A stretch of 64,000 nucleotides of DNA from Gymnogyps californianus (taxonomy: Eukaryota > Chordata > Aves > Accipitriformes > Cathartidae), in NCBI RefSeq assembly GCF_018139145.2, contig NC_059474.1:39016344-39080343 (forward strand). The letters run 5' to 3'. The notes below the pieces were generated by a model. That model was not told the origin of the DNA. It saw nothing but the letters and a program-made list of their open reading frames with translations, and made no database searches. The translations under genes and the position numbers were made by a program. Below, one piece after another: positions 1-12,249 of this stretch (positions within the stretch are counted from its first letter, which is position 1; each line of letters begins with the position of its first letter).

Positions 1-1390
1 TTTTCAAAGCAATTTCTATTTTTTATCCTGGTCCTGTTTTCAAGCTTGTTTTCATGATCATAAGAACTTCAGAGCTTATTTTACAATAAATAAAAAAGTT
101 TAAAAACAGAGACTCTTATGACAGCATGATTCCAGGACTTGAGCATTTATGAAACATGTCAAATACTGGAAAACTTGAAACAAAATGCCCCAGACTGACA
201 ACATTGCCCAGATATTTTGGTTCTCAGCATGCTTTTTCGCCTTATAATAATTTATTGATTTTTGTTATCACAATTGATGTGTTCAGTTTGCTTGTTTTTA
301 AAGGAAGATAAAAATATTACACTTTACATCTTACTCTTTGTACTACAGATAAATAAAACGCTTTCTGTTTTCTCTGAAAGAGTTCACCATTGACAAATTT
401 GAGCTGTTGTTTCTGAGTTTATGAAGTCTAAGAGCACTTAAAGCCTTGAAGGCATTATGTCATACTACTTGCATCGTGTCATCTAGGATGTGAGATCTGT
501 TCTTGCTGACATGTCAACAAGAACATTAAAGAATGAAAGACCATTAAAAAGAGTGAAATAGTATTAGACTAGTTAACTTTCTAAAACAAGGCCTTTTTGA
601 TACTTTCTGGGAAATTGTTCAAGAACAGCTTCTAAATTCACCTTAGCTGGAGATGTTTACAAGTCAGTCAGCCTGTCCTCTTGGCTGTTTCATTCTTTGA
701 TAATAAGGATATCATAATAGGATTACATGGCATTACATTTGGAATCATTATGAGGAAATGTTTCTATATATCTGATATATGGCTAAATACGGTTAAATTG
801 TAAAATCCAGTGCGATCAGTGCTTTCAAGAAAGATTATGGCTTTTCAAGAGAGGCGTAATTCCTGAGAACAAGCATAGTTGATCATAGAAAAATCATGTA
901 TTGCCAGCTCTCAGGTAGATGAACAGATAGGCTTCACGATCCTTATTATTTCTTAAGTTTTCCCACTTTCCTGTCAAAATCTCTGAAACAGCAGACTCTT
1001 TAAACAGACTAGAGTCCACCTTGGGATAAATTCCTTTAAGCAACACAGAAAGAGAAATAAATAAGATTATAAGAAGAAAGAGTTTAAGACTTTCATAGCA
1101 AATACAGTGTGTGAAATGGAACTGCAAAGTGATATTTTTATTTTTAATTGTGGTACTCTATTAGCATAGTACCATTACATCCCTAAACAATTTGATTTAA
1201 GAAGAAACAGAATGGTAATATGTGGAGTAAAACCAGTGGCTCATCATTGTACACATTATTTGGAAGGCAAAATTAGTATGTTAGAAGGATGCTATTATTC
1301 TCAGAACACTTCATAAATCACCTTTGTCAAATTAAGAGTCTTTTCCTTTTCATTCTTAATAGTCCTGCTCTTTGAAATTATAAAATTTCT
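1..1390. other. AT-rich DNA, nothing recognised
   Basis: I see no repeat family, RNA gene or exon here. The one open frame of note (minus strand, 894-1127, 77 codons) has a hydrophobic stretch but no family motif, and its length is ordinary for AT-rich non-coding DNA. Confidence 0.5.
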
Positions 1391-1417
1391 TTTTTCTTTT
1401 TTTTTTTTTTTTTTTTT
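1390..1417. repeat. Poly(T) tract
   Basis: A T-run interrupted by a single C, with 21 uninterrupted T at 1397-1417, followed by CCTCAGG. It could be the tail of an old minus-strand retrotransposed sequence, but nothing recognisable lies beside it. It also resembles a polypyrimidine tract plus AG acceptor; no exon-like sequence follows. Confidence 0.85.
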
Positions 1418-1972
1418 CCTCAGGCTACTTCACTTCACTTGATTTTAAATCTGAATTTCTTAGTACTTGCTGGATCATGCAGAATAACCTGCACAAAACC
1501 AGACCTCTGTTGCTGATCCCTTATGTCATGTGTACTGTCCATTAAAATTATCATTCCCCTCATGCTTAAAAGCAACACATCCATCACAATAATCTTTACT
1601 GGGCATAGTGTGACAAAAATGCCAGAATAAAGCCTCTTTGAAAAGAGAAAATGAACAGAAGGTGGTAAAACAAAACCACAACAACTTTGTGGATAATAGA
1701 TAAATTCTCTTTCAGTTTCTGAAGATTTGGAAATGTTAAATTAAACTTACCATACCACCTGCGCAGACATACATCTGTCTATCTCTGAAAAACTTTCAGT
1801 TTTCTTCTCAACTGTTGGCGTACATGTTTGTCTCTACCCTGCAAAGGCAGAGGTATCAGCATGCTGTTTAAGGAGGTTTTATTCCTTTCTTCCTTATGGA
1901 GTTGTTTACTGGAGTTTTATGGAGGCTTGTAATATGCTGTAATAGGTTGAGGATTCTAATATGCTGAGGAAT
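1418..1972. other. AT-rich DNA, nothing recognised
   Basis: No repeat or gene signal is seen. The short word AATATGCTG occurs twice near the end, just before the first poly(A) tract. Confidence 0.45.
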
Positions 1973-1981
1973 TAACACACT

Positions 1982-2071
<90 letters not shown>

Positions 2072-2125
2072 ACACACTCATGAGATAAATGTGTCAGTTT
2101 ACCTTTGTAGATTGTTAGTTTTGAC

Positions 2126-2204
<79 letters not shown>

Positions 2205-2246
2205 TCATTTACACTTTGTAGAATTGTTGGGTTTTGACTTTCTGTA
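1973..2246. repeat. Two giant poly(A) tracts with duplicated flanks
   Basis: Poly(A) of 87 bases (1983-2069) and of 72 bases (2131-2202). The 10-mer TAACACACTC stands immediately before the first tract (1973-1982) and, apart from where the A-run ends, immediately after it (2070-2079). The segment at about 2091-2130 and the segment after the second tract (2203-2242) are near-copies of each other, differing by small insertions, deletions and substitutions; both carry TTTGTAGA and TTTTGACTTT. The pattern looks like one locus written three times with A-runs between. Overlapping contig ends joined in the assembly would explain it. Target-site duplication around inserted poly(A) is the biological alternative. 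Frames coding poly-phenylalanine here are not genes. Confidence 0.9.
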
Positions 2247-2249
2247 GAC

Positions 2250-3189
2250 ATAGCTGAGCATTAGTCATACAAATTATTTTAAGCTGTTAAAGAAAATTAA
2301 ATTATAATTTTTTAGAAATTTCAGAAATATTTTCATTGTTTATATTTTCATGAATAAAACCAAGTAAGACTATTTCTCCTAACTTGAAAAATGTTTAAAG
2401 AATATTTTGGGTCTGTAAAAATGCGTTTTTTTTTAAATTTATAGCCTTAATTTTTTTAAATATTGGAACCAAATACTTTGGTCTCATTAAAACTATTGTC
2501 TTCCAGTTGAAATTACCTGTTTAGAGGAAATACATTCTCTAGGGTGGGAAAAAAATCTTCAAACTCAGGGCTGCAAACATCCTTCTTTTTCCTTTTAAAG
2601 AAAACTGAATGTCTGATGCAAATATGACTCAAGAAACATAAAGACAGTGTATTTATGCCAAGGTGCAGAGACTGCCAGCAACTGCAAGACCATGAATAGC
2701 AGCCATATTTTATCTGTCTTGCCCTCAATTGGAAAAAACAGGAGAGACCTTCCCAGCAACTGTGTTCTCTGAAATAAGTAATCTTGCTAGAGTAAATTAA
2801 AGTTAGTTGAAAATAAAGAAAACAGCTATTTTCAAAAGTGGGCTAGGTAAAGGAAAAAGTATATTTTCAGTTCTTTATTTTCCTTGCCTTCATGCTAATT
2901 GGGTGAAAGAACCAAACAATTTAAGTTTTTACGGGGAAAATATCTACTTTGTATTACTCCAAATGTTAAAACCATTTATTGAATGAACTTCTCAAACCCA
3001 GTGATTTTTGTTGTATAGAGCTGTCAGAGTGATATTTAAAATGAGTGAATATGGTCAGTGTATTAAAAAAAAATCAGGCATTTTAAGTAGCAGTGTAGCA
3101 AGATTAAAGGCCAACCTTTTAGATATAATTGCACTTGAAAGACTGCCAATTAAGTTAAGAATTGCAACTACAGTGCTTATTGCACATTT
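2250..3189. other. AT-rich DNA, nothing recognised
   Basis: No repeat family or coding signal is seen. The frames here are short (71 codons or fewer) and show no motifs. Confidence 0.45.
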
Positions 3190-3540
3190 CTAGATCTGAA
3201 AATACAAGTAGATGGTGGGGGGTGGGGAAACTGTATTCTTTAAGACAATGACCCCAGGGAGTGAAATTTGCAGATGCTGTACATTAGAACAAGCTAGTGA
3301 TGCTAACATCCTTTTGAGATTTCTTGCCAGAAATGTATGTGGGTGGAACACAAAGGTGCTTTCACACAGCCTTTGTCCTTCCTGGATTATGTGAAGAGTT
3401 GAGGGATGTTGCAGCTTTGCATCAAGCTGCTCCATAACTCCACTCCTGTCATTTGTGGATGCCTTCCTAGGTGGATGGAGTGACCGAGAGATTGCAGTGC
3501 CCTTACAGTGCAGCTGCCTTAGCTCAGGCAATCTCCAGGT
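3190..3540. other. Patch open on both strands, unknown
   Basis: This roughly 340-base patch is less AT-rich than its flanks. It is open for 113 codons on the minus strand (3190-3531) and for 60 codons on the plus strand (3212-3394). I recognise no protein family in either frame. It may be an old repeat or simply a chance stop-poor patch, since higher GC lowers stop frequency. No splice-site pair or polyadenylation context makes it look like an exon. Confidence 0.25.
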
Positions 3541-4623
3541 TTTTTACTTCTCAGTACCCTATTGGACCCCAAGTGTCCTCTTATGTAGAAATATGCAACC
3601 AAACAACCAACGATAAATAGTGGTGATTACAATAAAAGTAATGCTTGTTTATAAAGAGGAGACTGGTGTGTCAGCTACTGATACATAGGCACAAACAGCT
3701 ATGCAGCCCTGTCAAAAGCCAGTGCTAGTGTAGAGGATAAATCTCTCCCTTTTCCACAAACATATTCCTTGTCCCAGTAAATTTGTCTGTAACACAGACA
3801 ACACCTAATAGTCTACCAGAGATTTCAACATTAGCATTTCAGAATAATTAATCTTGTTGATAATCCACAATTCTTTCCACTGAAATGGTGAGAATTTAAT
3901 TGATAGCTTGGGGTTTCCATGCTCTCTATTCCATAACGTAATTCATCTATATTCTCTTGGCCCCTTGGAACACATATCTCGTAGCCAGCATTCTTATTAG
4001 GAATGACTAAATATCACCACTGCTTCATACCCATTTATGCTACTATCAGGCGACCTGCTTAATGCAGTTGTAAATAAGAAAAGCTAGTAGCTATAAAACT
4101 GCAGGGCAAATCCTCAAGGACAACATTACCTTTGACAAACTGGCAAAATACTTAAAAAGCTTGAAAAACTGTAGTTGGAAATCCATAAAAATGAAGTTTT
4201 CAGCTTTAGTGTTATTCTAAAAATATATTTTCCTTTTGTATTGCATGAATTCTTTTCCCTTTGTATTCCTCTGTACTCTTTAAAGTGACATTTAGCTAAT
4301 GTAGCAAGAAGCCACAGCCGCTTGGGAGGGCTGGGAGACCACAGCCCACAACGTTTTAAACATATGAAAACTGAAGACTGAGGATGAGGACTGATCTGCT
4401 GGGTCACCAGGTATTGTTCTTGGAATGTTCCAGAGAATCACTTCCTTGATGACTAGAGATTTTTTTTCCTTATTTCTAGCATAAATTTATTCTTAGTTAG
4501 TGCTTACACATTTGTTTTCATGCCAACAATATGCTTTGTCTTCTATAGCTCTTTTTCCTCTTAAGTGGTTACCCAATGATGTATTTAAAAAAGCAGTCGT
4601 AGCCCCTCTCAGTCTGAATTTTG

Positions 4624-4625
<2 letters not shown>
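3541..4625. other. Intergenic or intronic DNA, nothing recognised
   Basis: No recognisable repeat or gene is seen. A minus-strand frame at 4126-4407 (93 codons) has no family features. Confidence 0.4.

Positions 4626-4657
<32 letters not shown>
4626..4657. repeat. Poly(A) tract, 32 bases
   Basis: 32 uninterrupted A followed by GAAAAGAAA. It could be the tail of a plus-strand retrotransposed sequence, but the preceding bases match nothing I know and no target-site duplication is evident. The frames crossing it (poly-lysine or poly-phenylalanine) are not genes. Confidence 0.9.
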
Positions 4658-4659
<2 letters not shown>

Positions 4660-5445
4660 AAAGAAACACGGACTCTTCAGGCCTCATAAGGTTTTCCATT
4701 CCTTTGATGGAGAATGTTAATTATCTTCATCTCTGTTACACTTACTATTTTTCTTAAATATATGCAAATTAATTGTCCTCTTTAAAAGCAGCTGGAAGAT
4801 ACCTACACAGATAAACCGTTGTCTGTTTTCATAAGATTTTCCACACTGATGTACATATAGAATAAGCCACTGGGATAAAGACTATAACATGACAATGAAG
4901 ATTTTAATGGGCAGTTATCAGTACACACACATATACTGTACATGACAAACAATTGCCACAGAATTAGAATTTTAAAATTTTCTAAATCTCAGATATACAC
5001 GAAAAATTCTGTGTCTTTAGTAGGTAAAATATACAAATAGTTCTGCAGGTCTAATTATTATTATTTAACATGATCCATATTGCACCCTACCAACTGTTTG
5101 ACCCTGAAGCATTAAGAAAATCAAAAGGAACATATATAATAGCATATTTTGCTAATATAAACAGTACGTGATACCTAAAATACATGTTCTTGCAAGATTT
5201 TCTTAATAGTTTAGGGTCAAAATACATTGGTACCATCTTGATATCCTCCTTATTGTGTTAAAAGTATACAGGAAGTTGTACATTATTTTTAACAATCTCT
5301 CTCTTGTAGCAATAATTTAATGCTAGATTTTTAACCTAACATGAATTATAATTAGTTCATCAGTGTTCAGAATAAAAGGCACTGAGAGACACTTAGCTGT
5401 AGAGTTGTCAAAGTGAGAGAACAGTACGATATAGTATTTATCTCT
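4660..5445. other. AT-rich DNA, nothing recognised
   Basis: No repeat family or gene signal is seen. Confidence 0.45.
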
Positions 5446-5449
5446 GCTT

Positions 5450-5585
5450 ATGAGAGATGCTCCAGTCGCTTACTCGTGTTAGCGGTCTTTTGCTGGACTC
5501 TCTCCAGTAACTCCATATCTCTCTTGTACTGGGGAGTCCAGAACTGGACACAGTATTCCAGATATGACACAGTAGTTCAGGTGTG
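5450..5585 (-). mobile_element. CR1 LINE fragment
   Basis: The plus strand reads as the reverse complement of the CR1 3' part: GATGCTCCAGTC, then CTGGACTCTCTCCAGTAACTCC, then TCTCTTGTACTGGGGAGTCC, then AGAACTGGACACAGTATTCCAGA. These match in order the CR1 segment after the reverse transcriptase core. Both ends are cut: the octamer-bearing 3' tip is missing on the left, and homology fades on the right after ACACAGTAGTTCAG. The minus-strand frame at 5438-5650 is this fragment and is not a host gene. Several mismatches to the younger copies in this window suggest an older insertion. Confidence 0.85.
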
Positions 5586-5589
5586 AAGA

Positions 5590-7225
5590 TAAAAATATTA
5601 TACATGGCAAGGGACAATTTTATTACAGAATTTGTACATAATATCTTCATTTTTATAACTATTATATGTGTTACAGTGCAGAAGTTTTCCTGGCTACTAG
5701 TAAGGCAGTACTTTTACATGTAGAAGTAACACAATAGGGACCAGAGTGTTCATCAGACAGTCCTAGGTAGCCTATCAACGTACACGTATGAAGCCAGGAA
5801 GATAAAGGTGAGGAATTTAGGAAAAGCATTGATTGTTGATAGATAGGATCATACCTCCTAGTCTGGTGCACAAGACTTTTTGGCTTGATTTTGTTGTTGA
5901 GCTGTTAAACCAGGGTCAAAGTTTAAACCTTAATATAAGGAGAAGCTTTGGCAGCTATTTGTCTTCTGCAGGTGGGTGGGATGGCTTAGATTAACAATAG
6001 AGTCAGCCCATGTGATTCAGGCTGTAAGACAGACAGAAGCATTGCGTAGCATAAGGACAGAAGCAAGTGAGAACATAAATTATGGTTATACCAAACACAG
6101 AAAGGGATGTTTGTAAATCTGGATCACTGATTTAATAGTTGAAATTGCAGTACAAATACGGCAATTAAGAAAAATTGCATTTAAATAACTACCAATAATA
6201 TGTTTCCAATTAGAGTAACTCATTTTTCAAACTCATTATATATTTCTTCTGATACATATGTTTAAAGGTTTTCCTTGTCAAAAAGAAATACAATTAACCA
6301 CTTATCATTTTAAATAAGAATGTGAAGACACGGTGATGTTCTGAGTTTCAGTGAAATCAGTTTTGTTAATTTAAAACATTCCTTCATGAAAATGGTGTTT
6401 AAAGACCTGCCTGATTAATTAGGAAACCTGCCTTGCTTCCTCAAATCCTGCTTTGAAAACTCCTATTCTTTTCTTGGTGTTTGCAAGAGGAGGAAAACGT
6501 AAGGATAGCAGTTTAAGTTCAGTAGCAGATGTAAATCCTGCTCCTGAAGGGAGCCTCAGTGAAAGCTATGAAAGTGCTCTGTTCTGCTAGTGCTCTGTTC
6601 TTTATGTCTGATAAAATACATGGCTTTTATTTTGATCTAATATTTCATTAGAGTTTATTTGCTTAATCATCTTCATATACAAGCAATAAATAATATAAAT
6701 GTATCTTATCTATGAGTAAGCCACTAATAAATACTTATACAGATAAAAATCATGCATTCTTAAAGAGATTCAGATTTGCATTATATCTCTGAACTCAAAT
6801 AAAAGTAAAGCAGATGTGAAATCTGCATATCTCAGTTCGAGTGATTTTGTTATGTCTATTGGTGACAAAAAAGACAGCAAACATTTTCATCCTGCTACAT
6901 TTCATGACCAAATATTTTAGTCTTGACACTTTCTGGCAAACAGATATTTCAAGGTAGGCTTGTTAAACTGTATTTAGATAACTATAAGCAATGTACATGG
7001 TTAAAAGTCTATATTGAAGGAAATATATTAATGTACTTTTAACGAAAATTTCTCTCAAAATAATTAAGATTTTTGTTTGCAAGTAAGGCAAGTCCCTATT
7101 TCAGCAAATGATCTTTGAGCGACAAAAAAGAAAAAAGCTGGATTGTCTGACTGACAATATATATGTCAAAACAACATATACCTGAAGGAGAAATCCTACT
7201 GGCTGAGCAAATGGGCTCCACAATG
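5590..7225. other. AT-rich DNA with one small tandem repeat
   Basis: The 13-mer AGTGCTCTGTTCT occurs at 6573-6585 and again at 6589-6601. Otherwise I see no repeat family, RNA gene or exon. Confidence 0.4.
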
Positions 7226-7227
7226 CT

Positions 7228-7712
7228 TTGACCTGGTATCTTCTTACAAATTGTCTATTAGGACCATCAGAGACAAACGTGCAAGATTTGTTTCTGCCTC
7301 CCAGCCCTCAGTGCAGTAATGAGCCTTCCTGGCACAGGCCAGCCTCCCTCAGGGCCTGCTCCATGCCCCACAGGCCCAGGACACCATTTCAGCCCAGCCA
7401 GGGCCTTCGGTCCCTGCCCCAGCAGCACCTCAGGCCTGCCTGCCCCTAGTCCTGTCCTTGGGCAGTTTGATTTCCTGCATTGATCTTGGACATGGGTTAT
7501 TCCCGTCCTTCCCAATGCTCATCGGCCCCGCTGCTGCCAGCCAGGTGCCCTGCCTGCCTGCTTCCAGCCGTGGGACTGTGCCTACAGGTGAGGTGATGGC
7601 CCAGCTGCCTCATGGCCGCCCGCCCTGGAGAGCAGCACCACTCCTGCTGCCCCCGATGTCCTGCCCAGCTACTCTGCCTGGACAGCCCCAAGTCTCGGGC
7701 ATCTGCTGAGGT
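7228..7712. other. GC-rich island of unknown origin
   Basis: A sharp change from AT-rich flanks to about 480 bases rich in C, with many CCTGCC, CAGCC and GCCCC words. It ends abruptly at CATCTGCTGAGGTAAAAAAAATT. Open frames of 64-83 codons occur on both strands, as expected where TA-containing stops are scarce; none shows a known domain. CpG is present but not dense, so it does not look like a promoter CpG island. It may be an LTR or another inserted repeat of a kind I cannot name. I see no TG...CA termini or target-site duplication at the edges. Confidence 0.5.
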
Positions 7713-8100
7713 AAAAAAAATTTTTAAGTGCTGTTAGTTTTCATTGCAGAACTGACTTCTTAAATCATTCCTACTAAGAGCAAGTGCGTGCTTGTGTGGC
7801 CATTAGCAAAAGGAACTAACTAGTTCTCAACCTGCATACTTGAGAAATTAACCCCATGCTATTGCTAATAAATACATTTGTGAATCTCGTAATTAGACTT
7901 TTCTGTTTTTTATGGATTTGGTTGTGCAGTAGTACAAACACCAGGAGCCACAGAGAGCAAGGTGCAGAAGGTGGCCTGCAAAGTATTGCAAAACCCTCAT
8001 AAGGAATCAAATTTTAATTAGACTGTTTGAATTATAGAAATGTGCAGCAGCAAAATGCAGTGTCTAGCCCAGTGACCTGTGGGTTGGTGCTGTGAAGATA
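7713..8100. other. AT-rich spacer between two GC-richer patches
   Basis: Nothing recognisable. It separates the GC-rich island from a second, milder GC-richer patch. Confidence 0.4.
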
Positions 8101-8560
8101 CTTAGGTGAGATTATGGGGAAGCATTTTCCTCCAGTTTGGGCGAACAAGGGGGCCCTAGGCAGCAGCCAGGCCTGCTCCTCTCACCTCCCCCAAGCCTGT
8201 GTTAACCCTCACGGTGTCACCTGTTGTGTCTGGCAGTTATTTTCAATCCATCCTGCTGAAACGAAATCATTTAGCAAAAAAAACCCCAAACAAATAAATA
8301 AAATGAAGATTTGTTGGGCAAGCAAGAGAGAACTGAGGGCATTTTATGGGGAAGAAGTGAATTGTTCTAGAAAAAGATGGACTCCCTCAGGGCATTCTTC
8401 TGAGGGGAAGTGTCCTGGAAGCTGCCGTGCTTGTGTAGGGCCAACATCCACCGACTCTCCCTTGGACTGGGCTTTCCCTCCTGCTCAGGTGGAGGAAGAT
8501 CTGATTCTGGGATCTTGGTCCTGTGATAGGTCTCACGTGGCAAATTGACTGAAGCAAACA
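8101..8560 (+). other. GC-richer patch with a 144-codon open frame, unknown
   Basis: The plus strand is open at 8114-8548 for 144 codons, the longest frame in the window outside CR1. The translation is rich in Ser, Cys and Pro, with a Lys/Asn-rich middle coded by an A-rich stretch. I recognise no domain, signal peptide or membrane segment. The minus strand is also open at 8367-8576, and the A-rich interior is typical of non-coding DNA. The most likely explanation is a chance frame or an unidentified repeat; a lineage-specific gene cannot be excluded from sequence alone. Confidence 0.25.
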
Positions 8561-8849
8561 TTGAAGCATTTATCACAGTTCAAAAATGGAGGTCCTTACA
8601 GACTTTTGACATGTTTGGGGAGTGGTGCTTGTTACAAACCTCAAATTCGGTTTTAGAGAATTATATCCTTGTGGATCTGAGCTTGAATGATGTGGTCTAA
8701 ACACGTAGTCCTAAAGCTTGCAGTTTCCATGGATTGAAGTTCAGCCCTTGAGGCAATGGGTGATTTCTCCTAGGCTTTTTTGTATTTTTAGTAACCATTT
8801 TACTTCAGTGACAGGATGCTCAGGAAATCTGCGAAATCCCATGTGTGTG

Positions 8850-8930
8850 GCAAATACTTCCCGTGTGTCTTTAGACATGTCATTAATTTTCCTGTGCATC
8901 ATTCTTGTATCTATAACACAAGGAGACTTT
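8850..8930 (+). repeat. MIR-like SINE remnant
   Basis: The plus strand aligns by eye with the MIR core: GACATGTCATTAATTTTCC, then TGTGCATCA, then TTCTTGTATCTATAACACAAGGAGA, corresponding to MIR words for CAAGTCACTTAACCTCTCTGTGCCTCAGTTTCCTC and ATCTGTAAAATGGGG. Divergence is high, as for other ancient MIR copies. The tRNA-like head is not detectable. Confidence 0.5.
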
Positions 8931-11900
8931 TGTATGTCTGGTGTCTGAAGGATATGTTTATTTTTTAGATATAATAATGACTGAAAGGAATCAAATGCAC
9001 AAAGTAAACAGGAAGTTAACAACCAGAATCCAGAAATCCTTGCAAGAAATTGGTATTAAAGTAAATTCTGAGAAGTGATCATTTTGAATGTGAATCAAAT
9101 TTTTAGATAATGAAGTATTCACTGGTAATAGCATAAGGGACACCAACTTTGTTGTTTATAAGTTTATATTGTAAACTCCATTGGTTTGGTCCATCTGAAG
9201 CTTGCTTCCTCCAGTGCATATGTAAAGTGCAGACCTATTTTTCACATAGAAATCAATGAAATTGTGAAAAACTTGCCAAATCCTGCCCTCATATAGAACT
9301 AGTGCTGGAAGTGTAACCTGCACAAACAGAAGCAAATTTTAGCCAGAACTGGGAAATGTCCTGCACATTCTGGTCAATTGGAATGATCTGTGACCTCAAG
9401 CCTTCAAGATAAGGATTCAAGTTATAACAGAAAATTGAACTGGGACTTTCATTAAATAGGTGATAGCTATTGATTTGTATTGCTTTCCATTCTAAGCCAA
9501 TTATGTATTCTTTTTCATTAAGGAAAAGGCATAAAATATGCCTTAAATAAATGTCTTAATCATCTGCCTTAACTTTTAATCTTGCTCAATGATCTAAATC
9601 ATTAATCAAAATTAAAGCTGTATAATACAGTTTATACTTTAAAATACATACATTCTTTACCATTAAGAGGGACAAATACAATGTCATCTTCTTGTTTTTT
9701 TTAAATGCTCTGCTATTTTATCCTCATTAGTGGGATAAGCATTAAAGGGGTAAAAAACAAATCTATACATAAAGCAGTTATTTAACTCAACATAAATGAT
9801 GTAATTCATTAGATTCTACCTAATTTAAAGTTTCTAAATGGTATTTCAAGAGGCTGCTCAGCCAGATGGAATACTGATTCTTACATTCATACAGTTCTTA
9901 CGTTTAAATAATTCGTCTGTCTTTCAAAAACAAATTGAATTGCTCAAAAAGCTGATTTACAAAAAGCTAAGCATTTCATGAACATTTATAAACTATAGTG
10001 ATCACTTCAAATGTTCGTTTCCTTACCTTTTTAAAAAAAAAAGTCCGTGTGCAAGACCAGCTTAATAGAGCTAGTTTATTATATGTATACAGTTCTATGG
10101 CACATCTTAATGAAAAAACATTTTCTAAAGCACATAAAACTTTAAATCAACATTGTTTTGTCATGTTAAAGGGGCATCAGAGTAAAATATGCAGAATTTT
10201 GTAAAACAATGTTAGTTGTGGATTGCAGTAATCCAGGGAAATGAATGCGGTACAAGTTGATACCAATAAAAAAAAGCTTTATCATTCTGAGAAAATCTTT
10301 ACAATTGATTATAGCTTGTGATTCAAATGCAGGATGAGGTAAACACATTTATACAGAATCTAACACCTGTATCTTGCACAAGAACCTATATGTGAGTAGA
10401 TCCAACAAAAGCAAAGTTGCCTAAAACAAGATTTAAGACATAGTCAAAAGGGGACAAATGCTGAATATGCTGAAAACGTCCTCATCCTTGTTTGAAACTA
10501 GACTTCTGTGTGTCCTGGGAACTTTGTTGTTTTGCATATCCACAGCTGTTATAGGTGCCTAGCTTAAACCTAAACCTGAGTAGGTTCCTGAAACAAAGAT
10601 ATCTAGATGCAGAAAACACTCTATTTGGAAGAAATAAAGATTGTTGCACCTTTCATAACATAAGCTCATGGAATCAGGATGCTGATGACTAGCTATACAC
10701 CCTTTTCCCCTAGATTGGTCATTTACCTTAAAACCCAATGGGACAGTGGAGGAGGAGAAGATATCACCAGAGAAAGGGGTGTTTGTATCATTTTAACTCT
10801 GTGTAATTTAAAATATCAATGTTAGTATTGTTGCAAGAGAACTAATAAGAATTTTTTTTATTAGAGTACAAGGACTTTAATTAGATTAACAATAAATTCC
10901 TGTCTTTGCATATACAGTGTGTTCCTTCTGTTGACAGCAAGATCGCATGTCAGTGGTAATTCAAGCAGCCTATTCTGTAATTTGGGTGCAAGAGGTTGGT
11001 GACACTATCATAGTTTCCCAGTTAGCAAAAAGCAAAGATAGGAGCATTCCATTCACCCTGCTCTGTCAATGTGCAAACTGGGGCTGGAACATGGAGCCCA
11101 GGAAGAACATGCATTTAGTTTGTGGGCTGCAGTATGGAAGGGAAAAGTTGGGTCTCCACTCCCAGGTTTTATTTTATATATTTGATTTTCCTAGTAGTCA
11201 CTGGGTAAGATCATAGTTTGCAAGGCTTTTGCAGCCTTTTTTCAGAGTTCTACTTCTCTAAAATTCAAATGTTTGCATGAACCATTTTGATAAACATTTT
11301 AGTGCGATAAACATGTTTGGAAATCATCCGTGGAGCTTACTTGTTATCTACAGCTTTTGAGAAAAGTAGTTATTTGCAGCTTTTAGTCCATTTCCCTTAA
11401 TTCACTTTATTCTCTCTTACCCACATATGTCCTTGACCATCTGCAATAGCTGCCAGTAAAAACATGGCATTTTTTGTTTCAAAAATATCAGAAACTTCTT
11501 CAAGGGGCAGTAGACTAAGCACAGACATCTATTAAAGTTTCACAGTTCAGGCTCCCTTCTGCGTTTGAAGTCTATACCAACATTTATGATTGAAATGAAG
11601 AGGAAAGCAATGTTCTTAGAAAGACATAAATTTAAATTAGGGCATTATGTTAACACATGTATTTTTGCTCTGAATAACCAATATTTTTATACTGCAGGCA
11701 TAATTTACCAACTAGACTGAACAAATGAAGGCAATGTCCTGAATAACATCATTCTCATAGTTAAGCATCAGTATCAAAGCGGGGCATTTGAAGACATAAA
11801 AGCAAAAGGTAATGACATTATCCTTGAATCTTCATGACTTTCCTAAAGGTGAATGTATTAAATAAGAACTGCTGAAGTGTTGTTGGCACTGTTTTATGCA

Positions 11901-12249
11901 TCCCATCTGTTAGTTATAATATTACATCAGCTAATTAATTCATGTTACCTTGTGTGTAAAACAACATGTACTCTGTTGATTGCAGAGTCAACCCTAAATT
12001 GGTTCTCAATGGAGCGGTTTGATTTTTTTGTGTCAGAAAGTTAGGGATTTTCCCATGAAAAATTCTGTTTTCATTAAAATTGTCAACATTTAAAAATCTA
12101 TGCATTTTTTTGGAAACTTGCGCAGAAAGCATTTATTTTGAAATCATCCCTTTTTTCTTTCTAGAACGTTTTGTCTTAAAAATTTAAAGAATTTTGTAAT
12201 GCTGTTTTGTCTTTATTTTTCTGTGCAGTGCATTTGATCTAGCTGATGA
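8931..12249. other. AT-rich DNA, one weak ancient-repeat trace
   Basis: At about 9270-9350 the plus strand (AAATCCTGCCCTC, then AACTAGTGCTGGAAGTGTAAC, then GCAAATTTTAGCC) resembles an old amniote interspersed repeat often seen in bird and turtle DNA, but I cannot name it with confidence. A plus-strand frame of 89 codons at 10947-11216 shows no known motif. Otherwise nothing is recognised. Confidence 0.35.

Noticed and set aside
1868..2208. Poly-phenylalanine open frames on the minus strand
   Set aside because: They are read through poly(A)/poly(T) tracts and have no gene context.
7228..7709. Short protein genes in the GC-rich island
   Set aside because: Frames are open on both strands because TA-containing stops are scarce; there is no domain, promoter or splice evidence.
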